64,000 nucleotides of DNA from the NCBI RefSeq assembly GCF_000773975.1, contig NZ_JRUQ01000007.1:36199-100198 (forward strand), written 5' to 3'. Positions 40,198 to 48,372 of this stretch are shown here, piece by piece (the first letter of the stretch is position 1; every line of letters begins with the position of its first letter). The DNA comes from Erwinia typographi. Its GTDB lineage: Bacteria > Pseudomonadota > Gammaproteobacteria > Enterobacterales > Enterobacteriaceae. A model generated the notes under the pieces. The model was given only the letters and a program-made list of their open reading frames with translations. It made no database searches and had not been told where the DNA came from. A program made the position numbers and the translations under genes.

Positions 40198-40225
40198 ATT
40201 TATTTTTTCGCGTACTAAAATAAAT
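40198..40225. promoter_or_regulatory. Mlc/NagC-type operator for manXYZ
   Basis: Two perfect 9-base arms, ATTTATTTT and AAAATAAAT, flank a ten-base spacer containing CGCG. This is the form of NagC/Mlc operators (TTATTT arms around a CG centre). Mlc represses manXYZ in E. coli. Located about 175 bases before manX, adjoining a CRP-like site. Confidence 0.65.
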
Positions 40226-40395
40226 CCCGTCTTAAGGTTTGGATCAGAGACAACTCTGGTGCAGCAATTAAGAGTGTTACTGGTTCAGAAAAATAACAGC
40301 ACGTTCAATCCAGGCTGGGGGAAATCTTCAGCTGGATACTCGTACGGCTCGCCTGCTTTTGTGGGCCGCTGAATATTGGATAAGGAGGGTAGCAA

Positions 40396-41367
40396 GTGAC
40401 TATTGCTATTGTGATCGGCACGCACGGCTGGGCCGCAGAGCAGCTGATAAAAACAGCTGAAATGCTCCTTGGGGAACAGCAAAACGTCGGGTGGATTGAT
40501 TTCGTACCCGGCGAAAATGCGGAAACCCTGATCGAGAAATATCAGGCGCGACTGACCGATTTGGATACCAGTAAAGGCGTACTTTTTCTGGTAGATACCT
40601 GGGGAGGCAGCCCGTTTAATGCCGCCAGCCGCATCGTTGTGGACAAGGAAAATTACGAGGTAATAGCCGGGGTCAACATTCCCATGCTGGTGGAAGTCTT
40701 TATGGCTCGCGACGATGACCCAGGCTTTGACGAACTGGTGGCCGTGGCCGTCGAGACCGGTCGTGAAGGCGTCAGGGCGTTAAAAGCCAAAGAACCTGAG
40801 CCCGCCCCTGCCCCCGTCGCCGCCGCAGCACCGAAAGCCGCACCCGTTCCGCAAAAGGCGATGGGACCCAACGATTACATGAAGATCGCCCTGGCAAGGA
40901 TCGATGACCGTCTGATTCATGGTCAGGTTGCAACGCGCTGGACGAAAGAGACCAACGTCACGCGTATCATTGTGGTCAGCGATGAAGTGGCGGCCGACAA
41001 CGTGCGTAAAACGCTGCTGACCCAGGTTGCTCCTCCAGGCGTTACCGCTCACGTCGTCGATATCGCAAAAATGATCCGCGTGTGGAATAACCCACAGTAC
41101 GCTGGCGAACGCGTGATGCTGCTGTTTACCAACCCAACGGATGTAGAACGACTGGTGGAAGCCGGGGTAAAAATCCCGAGTGTCAATATTGGGGGAATGG
41201 CGTTCCGTCAGGGCAAAACCCAGGTCAACAATGCTGTTTCAGTTGATGAAAAAGATATTGCAGCCTTCAGGAAGCTAAATGAACAGGGTATTGAGCTGGA
41301 AGTCCGTAAAGTCTCCAGCGATCAACGCCTGAAAATGATGGACCTGATTGCCAAAGTGGCTCAGTAA
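40396..41367 (+). CDS. manX: Mannose PTS enzyme IIAB
   Basis: Cytoplasmic phosphotransferase of the mannose/glucose/glucosamine PTS. The 323-residue product equals E. coli ManX. GTG start with AGGAGGG upstream. IIA domain has the phosphorylated His10 in GTHGWA; an Ala/Pro-rich hinge covers residues 132-155; the IIB domain has His175 in RIDDRLIHGQV. First gene of manXYZ. Confidence 0.97.
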   Translation: MTIAIVIGTHGWAAEQLIKTAEMLLGEQQNVGWIDFVPGENAETLIEKYQARLTDLDTSKGVLFLVDTWGGSPFNAASRIVVDKENYEVIAGVNIPMLVEVFMARDDDPGFDELVAVAVETGREGVRALKAKEPEPAPAPVAAAAPKAAPVPQKAMGPNDYMKIALARIDDRLIHGQVATRWTKETNVTRIIVVSDEVAADNVRKTLLTQVAPPGVTAHVVDIAKMIRVWNNPQYAGERVMLLFTNPTDVERLVEAGVKIPSVNIGGMAFRQGKTQVNNAVSVDEKDIAAFRKLNEQGIELEVRKVSSDQRLKMMDLIAKVAQ

Positions 41368-41433
41368 GCTGCATTTATTATTGCCTGATCGTTCAGGTTT
41401 AACTCAGTTCACGAATGTCAGAGGAGAAGTGCA

Positions 41434-42234
41434 ATGGAGATTACCACTCTTCAAATTGTGCTGATATTTATTGTTGCCTGTATTGCAGGTATGGGATCTA
41501 TTCTCGATGAATTTCAGTTTCACCGTCCGCTGGTGGCTTGTACCTTAATTGGTGCCGTTTTAGGCGATATGAAAACCGGTATTATTATCGGGGGTACGCT
41601 GGAAATGATCGCCCTGGGCTGGATGAACATCGGCGCCGCCGTGGCCCCGGATGCCGCCCTTGCCTCTATTATTTCCACCATCCTGGTTATCGCCGGTGGT
41701 CAAAGCGTGGGTGCCGGTATAGCGCTGGCCATTCCGCTGGCGGCTGCAGGTCAGGTACTGACGATCATCGTACGTACCATCACCGTTGCATTCCAGCACG
41801 CGGCAGATAAGGCAGCCGAAAAAGGCAACCTGTCGGCCATCTCGTGGATCCACGTCTCGGCTCTGGTTTTGCAGGCAATGCGTATTGCTATCCCTGCGGT
41901 CATCGTAGCGGTCTCCGTCGGAACCAGCGTAGTGCAGGGAATGCTCGAATCCATCCCTGAAGTGGTGACCAACGGCCTGAACATCGCCGGCGGTATGATC
42001 GTGGTGGTAGGTTACGCAATGGTCATCAATATGATGCGTGCGGGCTACCTGATGCCTTTCTTCTACCTCGGTTTCGTTACCGCGGCCTTCACCAACTTTA
42101 ACCTGGTTGCGCTGGGTGTGATTGGTGTGGTGATGGCGGTGCTGTATATCCAGCTGGCGCCGAAGTATAACCGCGTGGCGGGTGCACAGGCCTCCGGCCC
42201 TGCGCACAACGACCTTGATAACGAATTAGATTAG
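41434..42234 (+). CDS. manY: Mannose PTS enzyme IIC
   Basis: Membrane channel subunit of the mannose permease, also a receptor for lambda DNA entry and some bacteriocins in E. coli. The 266-residue product (as E. coli) shows DEFQFHRPLVACTLIGAVLG near residue 26, ALGWMNIGAAVAPDAALASI near residue 60 and multiple hydrophobic hairpins. AGGAGAAG precedes the ATG. Second gene of the operon. Confidence 0.97.
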   Translation: MEITTLQIVLIFIVACIAGMGSILDEFQFHRPLVACTLIGAVLGDMKTGIIIGGTLEMIALGWMNIGAAVAPDAALASIISTILVIAGGQSVGAGIALAIPLAAAGQVLTIIVRTITVAFQHAADKAAEKGNLSAISWIHVSALVLQAMRIAIPAVIVAVSVGTSVVQGMLESIPEVVTNGLNIAGGMIVVVGYAMVINMMRAGYLMPFFYLGFVTAAFTNFNLVALGVIGVVMAVLYIQLAPKYNRVAGAQASGPAHNDLDNELD

Positions 42235-42250
42235 GGAAAGGGTGAGAAAA

Positions 42251-43111
42251 ATGGTTGATACCGCTACTACCACAACATCTGCCGTGCAGAAAAAGCTGAC
42301 TCCGGGTGACGTGCGCGGCGTATTCCTGCGTTCTAACCTGTTTCAGGGTTCCTGGAACTTTGAACGTATGCAGGCGCTGGGCTTCTGCTACTCAATGGTG
42401 CCGGTGATCCGTCGCCTTTATCCAGACAACAACGATGCGCGTAAGCAGGCGATTAAGCGTCACCTGGAGTTCTTTAACACTCACCCTTACGTGGCCTCTC
42501 CCGTGCTTGGCGTGACCATGGCAATGGAAGAGCAGCGTGCCAACGGCGCACCTATCGATGATGCTGCGATTAACGGCATCAAGGTGGGGCTGATGGGACC
42601 GCTGGCTGGCGTGGGCGACCCGATTTTCTGGGGTACCGTCCGTCCGGTATTTGCCGCGCTGGGCGCTGGGATTGCCATGAGCGGGAGCCTTCTCGGTCCG
42701 CTGCTGTTCTTCGTGCTGTTTAACCTGGTGCGTTTACTGGTTCGCTACTATGGCGTGGCGTATGGCTACCGCAAGGGCGTCGATATCGTTAGCGACATGG
42801 GCGGCGGCTTCCTGCAAAAACTGACCGAGGGGGCGTCCATTCTCGGCCTCTTTGTCATGGGGGCGCTGGTCAACAAGTGGACGCATGTTAACGTTCCGCT
42901 GGTAGTCTCGCGCATTACCGATCAGACAGGAAAGACCACGGTCACCACCGTGCAGTCAATCCTCGATCAGCTAATGCCCGGCTTAATCCCTCTGCTGCTA
43001 ACCTTTGGCTGTATGTGGCTGCTACGCCGCAAGGTTAACGCACTGTGGATTATCATTGGCTTCTTCGTGATTGGGATCTTCGGCTACTGGATTGGGCTGT
43101 TAGGTCTGTAA
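42251..43111 (+). CDS. manZ: Mannose PTS enzyme IID
   Basis: Membrane subunit that with ManY forms the sugar channel. The 286-residue product starts Met-Val-Asp-Thr-Ala; a GTG three codons earlier is part of the ribosome site GGTGAG, so the ATG is used. Family blocks include RSNLFQGSWNFERMQALGF near residue 27, GPLAGVGDPIFWGTVRP near residue 120 and a C-terminal hydrophobic helix ending GLLGL. Last gene of the operon, followed by a strong terminator. Confidence 0.97.
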   Translation: MVDTATTTTSAVQKKLTPGDVRGVFLRSNLFQGSWNFERMQALGFCYSMVPVIRRLYPDNNDARKQAIKRHLEFFNTHPYVASPVLGVTMAMEEQRANGAPIDDAAINGIKVGLMGPLAGVGDPIFWGTVRPVFAALGAGIAMSGSLLGPLLFFVLFNLVRLLVRYYGVAYGYRKGVDIVSDMGGGFLQKLTEGASILGLFVMGALVNKWTHVNVPLVVSRITDQTGKTTVTTVQSILDQLMPGLIPLLLTFGCMWLLRRKVNALWIIIGFFVIGIFGYWIGLLGL

Positions 43112-43118
43112 GCCTGCT

Positions 43119-43138
43119 GGCCGGAGGCAACTCCGGCC
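43119..43138 (+). other. First hairpin after manZ
   Basis: GGCCGGAG and CTCCGGCC form a perfect 8-bp stem with a GCAA tetraloop, eight bases after the manZ stop and ahead of the true terminator. A GNRA-capped stem here may protect the operon mRNA from 3' exonucleases. Confidence 0.65.
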
Positions 43139-43149
43139 TTATCAAAGAC

Positions 43150-43192
43150 CAGCCGCTATCGCTTATAACTGAACGATAGCGGCTGTTTTTTT
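43150..43192 (+). terminator. Terminator of the manXYZ operon
   Basis: CAGCCGCTATCG and its exact complement form a 12-bp stem with a 12-base loop, followed by seven T residues. Confidence 0.92.
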
Positions 43193-43206
43193 CAGGGGAA
43201 GTAAAG

Positions 43207-43665
43207 ATGTCACTAACTGATTACGTCATCGTGCTGTTTATCGCGCTATTTCTGGCCTATGCGATCTACGATGAGCTGATAATGACGCGGCTGAAAGGCC
43301 CGACCCGGCTGAAGGTGCTGTTGAAGCGCCGTAACAAGCTGGACAGCCTGATCTTCGTTGGGCTGATCGCCATACTGATCTACCAGAACGTCAACAACCA
43401 GGGGCCCAGAATCACCACCACGCTGCTGATGGCGCTGGCCTTTCTGTCGGTCTATCTGTTCTGGATCCGCCTGCCTAAGCTGCTGTTCAAGCCCGAAGGC
43501 TTTTACTACGCCAATATTTTTATCGACTACCGACGGATCAAAAATATGAATCTGTCCGAAGACGGGATTCTGGTGATCGAGCTGGAAAACCGACGCCTGC
43601 TGATCCACGTAAGAAAGCTGGATGACCTGGAAAGCATCTATCAGTTTATGGTGCAGCAGCCGTAA
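43207..43665 (+). CDS. yobD: UPF0266 membrane protein YobD
   Basis: Small inner-membrane protein of unknown function, same 152-residue length as in E. coli. Three hydrophobic helices occupy residues 5-22, 44-62 and 70-88; the C-terminal half is a soluble domain with [20 protein letters not shown]. In E. coli the manganese exporter gene mntP follows; here yobD runs directly into convergent rlmA, overlapping by 20 bases. Confidence 0.93.
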   Translation: MSLTDYVIVLFIALFLAYAIYDELIMTRLKGPTRLKVLLKRRNKLDSLIFVGLIAILIYQNVNNQGPRITTTLLMALAFLSVYLFWIRLPKLLFKPEGFYYANIFIDYRRIKNMNLSEDGILVIELENRRLLIHVRKLDDLESIYQFMVQQP

Positions 43666-44491
43666 CGCCCTGCGTCGCGTTGCGCTGCCAAAGCCGCAGC
43701 GTGAAGTCAGTTTCACAATCAAACGCCGTAGTGGTCGCCAGCACGCCCCACACTTCCGGGCGGGCGCGCCAGGCAAACGGCGTCATTTGCAGCAGCGCGG
43801 CTGACTCCTCGCTGTTCAGTCGCAATGGGTAGTTCAGCGAGTGCTGTTCGACCAGTTCAAACCCCGCCATCTCTTCCGGCGTCTCATCGTGCAGCTTCAC
43901 GTCCTGATAGATCAGCGCCTTAAACTGGATCAGATGGCGCGGTCCCGGCGTGACGGTCAGCACATAACCCCGCTCCTTCACCACCCGCGCCAGCTCTTCC
44001 GCTTTGCATGGGGCATATATGCGTAGAACGGCGTCAAACTGCCCCGCGGCAAACGGCAGACGATGGCTTGAAGCCACACAAAACTCAACGTTGTGGTAGC
44101 GCTTAGCGCCGAACCGCACGGCCACCTTCGAGACGTCCAGCCCGTGAACCGCTGTCTCTCCCCTCGCCTGTAGCCGGTTAGCTACGGCGTGCGTGTAATA
44201 GCCCTCGCCACAGCCGATATCCAATACGCCCGAGGCCGTCGCTGGCAGGATGCGCTCAAAGATCTCACAGACTTTTTGCTGAAGCGGCTGATAGTGTCCG
44301 GCATCAAGAAACTCGCGGCGGGCCAGCATCATATCGGCGCTGTCTCCCGGTTGCTTTGAGCGCTTGTGCTGGACCGGCAGAAGATTGACGTAGCCCTCTT
44401 TAGCCCGGTCGAACTGGTGCCGGTTTGCGCAGCGCCAGACGGCGGCTTCGGGCAGCAGGGGCTGATGGCAAAGGGGGCAAAGGTAAGACAT
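43646..44491 (-). CDS. rlmA: 23S rRNA (guanine-745-N1)-methyltransferase RlmA
   Basis: SAM-dependent enzyme methylating G745 of 23S rRNA. The 281-residue product (E. coli 269) starts MSYLCPLC with GGAGAG upstream; a more distal ATG 26 codons earlier is rejected. Zinc ligands Cys5, Cys8, Cys21 and His25 are present; then [23 protein letters not shown] motif [13 protein letters not shown] near residue 88 and [16 protein letters not shown] near residue 240. The C-terminal extension of about ten residues ([10 protein letters not shown]) comes from the region overlapping yobD and is absent in E. coli. Confidence 0.95.
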   Translation of the reverse strand: MSYLCPLCHQPLLPEAAVWRCANRHQFDRAKEGYVNLLPVQHKRSKQPGDSADMMLARREFLDAGHYQPLQQKVCEIFERILPATASGVLDIGCGEGYYTHAVANRLQARGETAVHGLDVSKVAVRFGAKRYHNVEFCVASSHRLPFAAGQFDAVLRIYAPCKAEELARVVKERGYVLTVTPGPRHLIQFKALIYQDVKLHDETPEEMAGFELVEQHSLNYPLRLNSEESAALLQMTPFAWRARPEVWGVLATTTAFDCETDFTLRLWQRNATQGVTAAAP

Positions 44492-44571
44492 AGCAACTCT
44501 CCATAAACGGTTCGGGCGGCAGTTTACCGGAAAGCCTCGTGTAGCGGCAGACCTTATTGCTTTTGCCATAG

Positions 44572-44601
44572 AAAAAGCCCCGCCATTACTGACGGGGCTT
44601 T
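44572..44601 (-). terminator. Terminator of yobF-cspC
   Basis: AAAGCCCCG and CGGGGCTTT form a 9-bp stem with a ten-base loop; on the minus strand T residues continue after the stem. It lies about 60 bases after the cspC stop. Confidence 0.85.
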
Positions 44602-44662
44602 AACATTCAGATTCTTGCCTGGACTGCTCGCCGCGCGGGCAATAGCAGGCGCAGATCGAAAA

Positions 44663-44872
44663 TTAGATAGCGGTGACGTTCACTGCAGCAGGGCCTTTCT
44701 GGCCGTCCTGGATTTCGAACTCAACGTTCTGGCCTTCAGCCAGAGTTTTGAAACCATTACCCTGGATTGCAGAGAAGTGTACGAAGACATCTTTGCTGCC
44801 GTCTGCTGGGGTGATGAAACCAAAACCTTTAGACTCGTTGAACCACTTAACCTGACCTTTAATCTTTGCCAT
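44663..44872 (-). CDS. cspC: Cold-shock-like RNA chaperone CspC
   Basis: A 69-residue OB-fold nucleic-acid-binding protein, constitutive at 37 degrees in E. coli, acting as RNA chaperone, transcription antiterminator and stabiliser of rpoS mRNA. RNP1 KGFGFITP and RNP2 DVFVHFSAI are intact. Residues such as QVKWF, ADGSKD and [17 protein letters not shown] distinguish it from CspE. It lies 21 bases behind yobF, the conserved yobF-cspC pair. Confidence 0.97.
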
Positions 44873-44893
44873 TTTGCAAATTCCTTAGAGAGT

Positions 44894-45034
44894 TTATTCG
44901 CCCGAGGGCTTTACTTTACGTACTGAAAAACCAGAGACATTACTGCATGAGGCACGATATAAAGGCTCGGCAAGGAAGCGGTATTCAACGTCAACGTCTT
45001 TACTCAAAACTTCTTTACTGAAGATGCCATACAT
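44894..45034 (-). CDS. yobF: Small stress protein YobF
   Basis: A 46-codon gene directly upstream of cspC. The peptide begins [20 protein letters not shown] and continues [14 protein letters not shown]. coli YobF begins [20 protein letters not shown] with AEPYIGASCSNVS, so the identity is firm. GAGGT lies about 12 bases before ATG. E. coli YobF accumulates in heat shock and other stresses and its biochemical role is unknown. Confidence 0.93.
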   Translation of the reverse strand: MYGIFSKEVLSKDVDVEYRFLAEPLYRASCSNVSGFSVRKVKPSGE

Positions 45035-45568
45035 AAACAGAATTGTACCTCGTTTGACCCTAAAGCGTTATCACATATTCGTTAATTAATGGCAAGTCAT
45101 TTTTAAACGGTGATAGAGATGACGCACAGAATTGAAACATTCGCGGCACATATTGCACATTACATACGGAGGAGTGAAACGGTAGCCGGGAAAGCTAACG
45201 TTACCCAACCTTATTCACGCTCAAAACATGAGGCTATCATAGCCTGCCGCCGTGCTTAAGTCTATTGCTTGTGCGGGCATATCGGTCAGTATGACCTGAA
45301 TTTATTGCACAATTATGGCATAGCTTACGCAAAAAAAATCCTTTAAGCGTTTAACCGGCGGCATTAAGCGCAAAGCATCCTGGGGCTCAAAAAGAAGCGC
45401 CTGGTACACTTTTAATTTAAATTGCACCAAAATCAGGAAACTGAAATACCCCCTGCCCCATTTAAAAGCACCGGCATCATCTATTAATTCCCGGACGTAC
45501 CCTCAGTCCATTTACATTATTTGACTGTGCTCTCATTTTCGCCATATGTTAAATTAATTCTTTTAAGA
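45035..45568. other. Gene-poor region upstream of yobF
   Basis: About 530 bases, AT-rich, no credible ORF. It should hold the yobF-cspC promoter (TTGCCA-N17-GATAAC reading leftward near 45060-45090 is one candidate) and a long 5' region. A short perfect palindrome GGTCA-GTA-TGACC lies at 45284-45296. I see no known sRNA. Confidence 0.5.
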
Positions 45569-46573
45569 TTAATCCTGGTTGATATTATTCAGCGCCTTTT
45601 TCGAGCCTATTCGGCAGGCCTGGAAGCGGCTTTCGTCCAATCCTGCTGCCCGCATTGCTTCTGACAGCACATTCGGCGGTTCGTCCAGTGATTCATCAGC
45701 CAGTTCAAACACCCCCCAATGGATCGGAATGCTGTGCGGTTCCCCCAGAGCCAGATGCAGCGAAACGGCCTGCTCCGGGTCCATATGCTGCGCGCGCATG
45801 AACCATTTTGGTGCATAGGCGCCCACTGGCAACGCCGCAAGATTAAAAGGGCCCAGCCTGCGTGGGATCTCCAGTAAATTTTCCGTATAGCCGCTGTCGC
45901 CGGTAAACCAGAAGCTCAGACCCGGCGCCTTAATTACCCAGCCACACCACAGCGAACGATTACGGTCACGCAGGCTTCTCATGCTCCAGTGACGGGCTGG
46001 AACGGCGTGTAATGCCATTCCCCCCACCTCTTTGCTTTCCCACCAGTCCAGCTGCGTGACGCGCTTTGCGCCCAGCTTTCTGAACCACGGCTCAAGACCA
46101 AGCGGCACGACAAACTCCACCTGCGGGAAGCGCTGGAGAATTTTTTTAATCGAGGGTCGATCCAGATGGTCGTAGTGGCTGTGCGAAATTAGCACACAGT
46201 CAAGCGACGGCAGTTCAGCGATCTCCAGAGCTACAGGCGTTTTGCGCTGTGGGCCAAAGAAGCTAAACGGCGAAGCCCGCTTCGACAGCGCAGGATCGAT
46301 CAGGGTGTATTTTCCCGCCAGCCTTAGCAGCAGACAGGCATGACCCAGCCACCAGACGGCATCGTCCTCGCCGGCCAGATCGGCCCGCTGCCACCACTCG
46401 GCGATAAAATTGTCATAACCCGCGGCGGGAGGAAAAGGTAACCCAGCCGCCTTGCGTTCTTTCCGCCAGCGTTGCAGATCGCCATTCTGGCGAAGCTCCG
46501 CTTCGGGATTACGGAAACCTTCAGGCGTATGGTGCGCCTTGCTGGGGTCGTACCAGGGATTTTGCCAGGCCAT
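45569..46573 (-). CDS. NAPE-PLD/UlaG-like metallo-beta-lactamase fold hydrolase
   Basis: A 334-residue cytoplasmic protein with a metallo-beta-lactamase fold related to N-acyl-phosphatidylethanolamine phospholipase D and lipid or lactone hydrolases. The metal motif HSHYDHLD is at residues 131-138; WWLGHACLLLRLAGKYTLID near residue 74 and WFTGDSGY near residue 219 (Asp ligand) fit the family, as does IPIHWGVF with a late His near residue 285. Start ATG is chosen because AAGGA is nine bases upstream; a TTG two codons earlier is too close. It is 24 bases downstream of yebO, so co-transcribed. E. coli K-12 lacks it here. Confidence 0.85.
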   Translation of the reverse strand: MAWQNPWYDPSKAHHTPEGFRNPEAELRQNGDLQRWRKERKAAGLPFPPAAGYDNFIAEWWQRADLAGEDDAVWWLGHACLLLRLAGKYTLIDPALSKRASPFSFFGPQRKTPVALEIAELPSLDCVLISHSHYDHLDRPSIKKILQRFPQVEFVVPLGLEPWFRKLGAKRVTQLDWWESKEVGGMALHAVPARHWSMRSLRDRNRSLWCGWVIKAPGLSFWFTGDSGYTENLLEIPRRLGPFNLAALPVGAYAPKWFMRAQHMDPEQAVSLHLALGEPHSIPIHWGVFELADESLDEPPNVLSEAMRAAGLDESRFQACRIGSKKALNNINQD

Positions 46574-46597
46574 TGCCAAACATCCTTGAGTGAGAAA

Positions 46598-46867
46598 TTA
46601 ACGTTCCGGGATCAGGTGGGTGAAATCTTTATTCTCCGGTTCACTGGCGTCAGCTTTTTCTTTGCCTGCTACCGAGTCCGTCAGGCGACGCAATAGCGCA
46701 TTTTGCCGCTTTTGTTCTTCCAGCAGAGCCTCCAGTAGCTGCACCTGCTGACTGGCCTTTACGCTGGCGCGATTGACAAAGAACCAGGCTATCAAGCCAG
46801 CAATCACCAGCGCTACCGTAAATCCCATTGACGCAAAGCCCATCGCGCCATTTGCTATCTCGTTCAT
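46598..46867 (-). CDS. yebO: Small membrane protein YebO
   Basis: An 89-residue inner-membrane protein (E. coli 95) of unknown function. One helix at residues 8-28 (GFTVALVIAGLIAWFFVNRA) is followed by a coiled coil QLLEALLEEQKRQNALLRRL that is nearly identical in E. coli, then a charged tail. Start Met-Asn-Glu-Ile matches E. coli and has TGAGG upstream; an in-frame ATG 18 codons earlier is rejected. Confidence 0.92.
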   Translation of the reverse strand: MNEIANGAMGFASMGFTVALVIAGLIAWFFVNRASVKASQQVQLLEALLEEQKRQNALLRRLTDSVAGKEKADASEPENKDFTHLIPER

Positions 46868-47114
46868 AAATGCCTCAAAAGTGCCGACGTTCACTGCAAT
46901 ACTGACTGCTGCAGACCTCACAGGATTCTACCAGGTCGGACGCGAATTGATAGCCAGCTCACATAAATTTAAGAACCTTCGCGCAGGCGAATCTCCCGAC
47001 GTTGTGTATCCTCAAGGCTAAATGCGTACACCATCACATCTTGCTGCTATGATTAGCGCTGGCAGCGAAGTGGAAACGCCAGGATTGCTGTCTGATAAAC
47101 GATAAGGGGAATAC

Positions 47115-47351
47115 ATGAGATTTTTAGTTCGCATTATTGGGCTACTGGTGATCATCTGGCTTGCGCTGCTGGTGACCGGATATGGGGTGCTGGCAGGAAG
47201 CTCGAAAAACGTGGCTGGACTGGGCTTGCAGTGCCAGTACATGACGGCTCGAGGCATGGTGACCGCCCAGTATCTGCATACTGACAGCGGGGTTGTCGGC
47301 GTGACCGACTGCCCGCTGCTGAAGAAAAGTACTGAAGTGGTCGACAACTGA
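47115..47351 (+). CDS. yobH: YobH family membrane/exported small protein
   Basis: A 78-residue product with an N-terminal hydrophobic segment (residues 6-26, probably an uncleaved signal anchor) and a conserved exported tail: GYGVLAGS, LGLQCQYMTARG, QYLHTDSG and ITDCPLL-like VTDCPLLKKS. Two cysteines suggest a disulfide in the periplasm. The function is unknown. AAGGGGAA precedes ATG. It converges with kdgR across a GC-rich hairpin. Confidence 0.92.
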   Translation: MRFLVRIIGLLVIIWLALLVTGYGVLAGSSKNVAGLGLQCQYMTARGMVTAQYLHTDSGVVGVTDCPLLKKSTEVVDN

Positions 47352-47356
47352 GTCAG

Positions 47357-47383
47357 CCAGGGCCAGAGAAATTCTGGCCCTGG
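47357..47383. terminator. Hairpin between convergent yobH and kdgR
   Basis: CCAGGGCCAG and CTGGCCCTGG form a perfect 10-bp stem with a seven-base loop, between the two stop codons. Only a short T-rich stretch (GTCTT) follows on the plus strand. Confidence 0.6.
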
Positions 47384-47386
47384 GTC

Positions 47387-48178
47387 TTAAAACGGGTAGC
47401 TATGATAACCCATCTGTTCGGAAATAATTTTCGCCGCATGGTGCAGCAGCGATACATAGTGACTTTTCTCTTCCTCAGAAAAACGAATCGTCGGGAACGA
47501 AAGACTTAACCCGGCGATAACCACGCCAAAGCGGTCAAATACCGGCACCGCGATACAGCGCAGCCCTTCTTCCTGCTCCTCATTATCTTCGCCGTACCCC
47601 TGAGCCCTGACCTTGTCCAGCACCGGCAATAGCTCTTCCGTGCTGCCGACGGTTCTCGGCGTGCTGCGACAATACGACACTTCGGCCATAATCTCTTTGA
47701 CCTCCGCAACATCGCGCCAGGCCAGCAATACTTTGCCGATAGCGGTACTGTAAAGCGGATTGCGTCGCCCTATCCGCGAATACATACGCAAATTATAGAG
47801 CGAGTCCACTTTGTGAATGTAAACGATGCTGTCCTCTTCCAGCGCGCCAAGGTGAATCGTCTCTTTGGTCTGGCGAGAGATTTCCCGCATTTGAATGTCG
47901 GCACTGCGGATCAGGTCAACGTTTTGCAGGGCTTTAGCACCCAGCTCAAACAGCTTTAGCGTCAGCGTGTATTTTTCCGAATCGCCTTCCTGATCGACAT
48001 AGCCCAGGGTTTTCATCGTCTGCAAAAACCGGTATACGGTGCTTTTTGACATCATCACGCGCTGTGACAGCTCGGTGATACCGTGTTCGCGCTCTTCACC
48101 AAGCGCCTGCAGGATGCCAAATACCTTCAGCACCGAAGAGACCGAATCCGGCTGTTTATCCACTTCGCCATTCGCCAT
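47387..48178 (-). CDS. kdgR: IclR-family regulator KdgR
   Basis: Repressor of pectate/2-keto-3-deoxygluconate catabolism and, in plant-pathogenic enterobacteria, of pectinases and secretion genes. The 263-residue product has the winged helix with ITELSQRVMMSKSTVYRFLQ near residues 38-57 and the C-terminal IclR effector domain with GRRNPLYSTAIGKVLLAW near residue 135. E. coli KdgR has the same length. It is divergent from yebQ; a KdgR-box-like sequence lies between them. Confidence 0.95.
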   Translation of the reverse strand: MANGEVDKQPDSVSSVLKVFGILQALGEEREHGITELSQRVMMSKSTVYRFLQTMKTLGYVDQEGDSEKYTLTLKLFELGAKALQNVDLIRSADIQMREISRQTKETIHLGALEEDSIVYIHKVDSLYNLRMYSRIGRRNPLYSTAIGKVLLAWRDVAEVKEIMAEVSYCRSTPRTVGSTEELLPVLDKVRAQGYGEDNEEQEEGLRCIAVPVFDRFGVVIAGLSLSFPTIRFSEEEKSHYVSLLHHAAKIISEQMGYHSYPF

Positions 48179-48206
48179 GACAGGACCTTTTTATTGTTTT
48201 ATAAAA

Positions 48207-48224
48207 AATGGAACAGTATTTCTA
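48207..48224. promoter_or_regulatory. Possible KdgR box between kdgR and yebQ
   Basis: AATGGAACAGTATTTCTA resembles the KdgR consensus built on TGAAAC/GTTTCA arms with imperfect symmetry. It lies 29 bases upstream of kdgR and could serve autoregulation or yebQ repression. Confidence 0.35.
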
Positions 48225-48372
48225 GTATACGTATTGCAGGCGCAACGGCGCAACGATCGGCGGAAATTTCGCCCTGACATATCTGCTGATAGTTTTCGCT
48301 GCCTAACCACCTGGAATAGTTTGCGAAAAATCATTAGCATAATGATATTCACTCTCCTGACTACTTTGGTCT

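Larger units (their letters stand above)
40018..40395. other. Divergent control region yoaE / manX
   Basis: No further gene. It contains the yoaE promoter, a CRP-like site and a large Mlc/NagC-type palindrome, listed separately. The manX core promoter lies to the right of the palindrome but I could not define it. Confidence 0.6.

Noticed and set aside
45044..45049. TACAAT as the -10 element of yobF
   Set aside because: It would place the transcription start within a few bases of the yobF ATG and overlap its ribosome site; no matching -35 is present.
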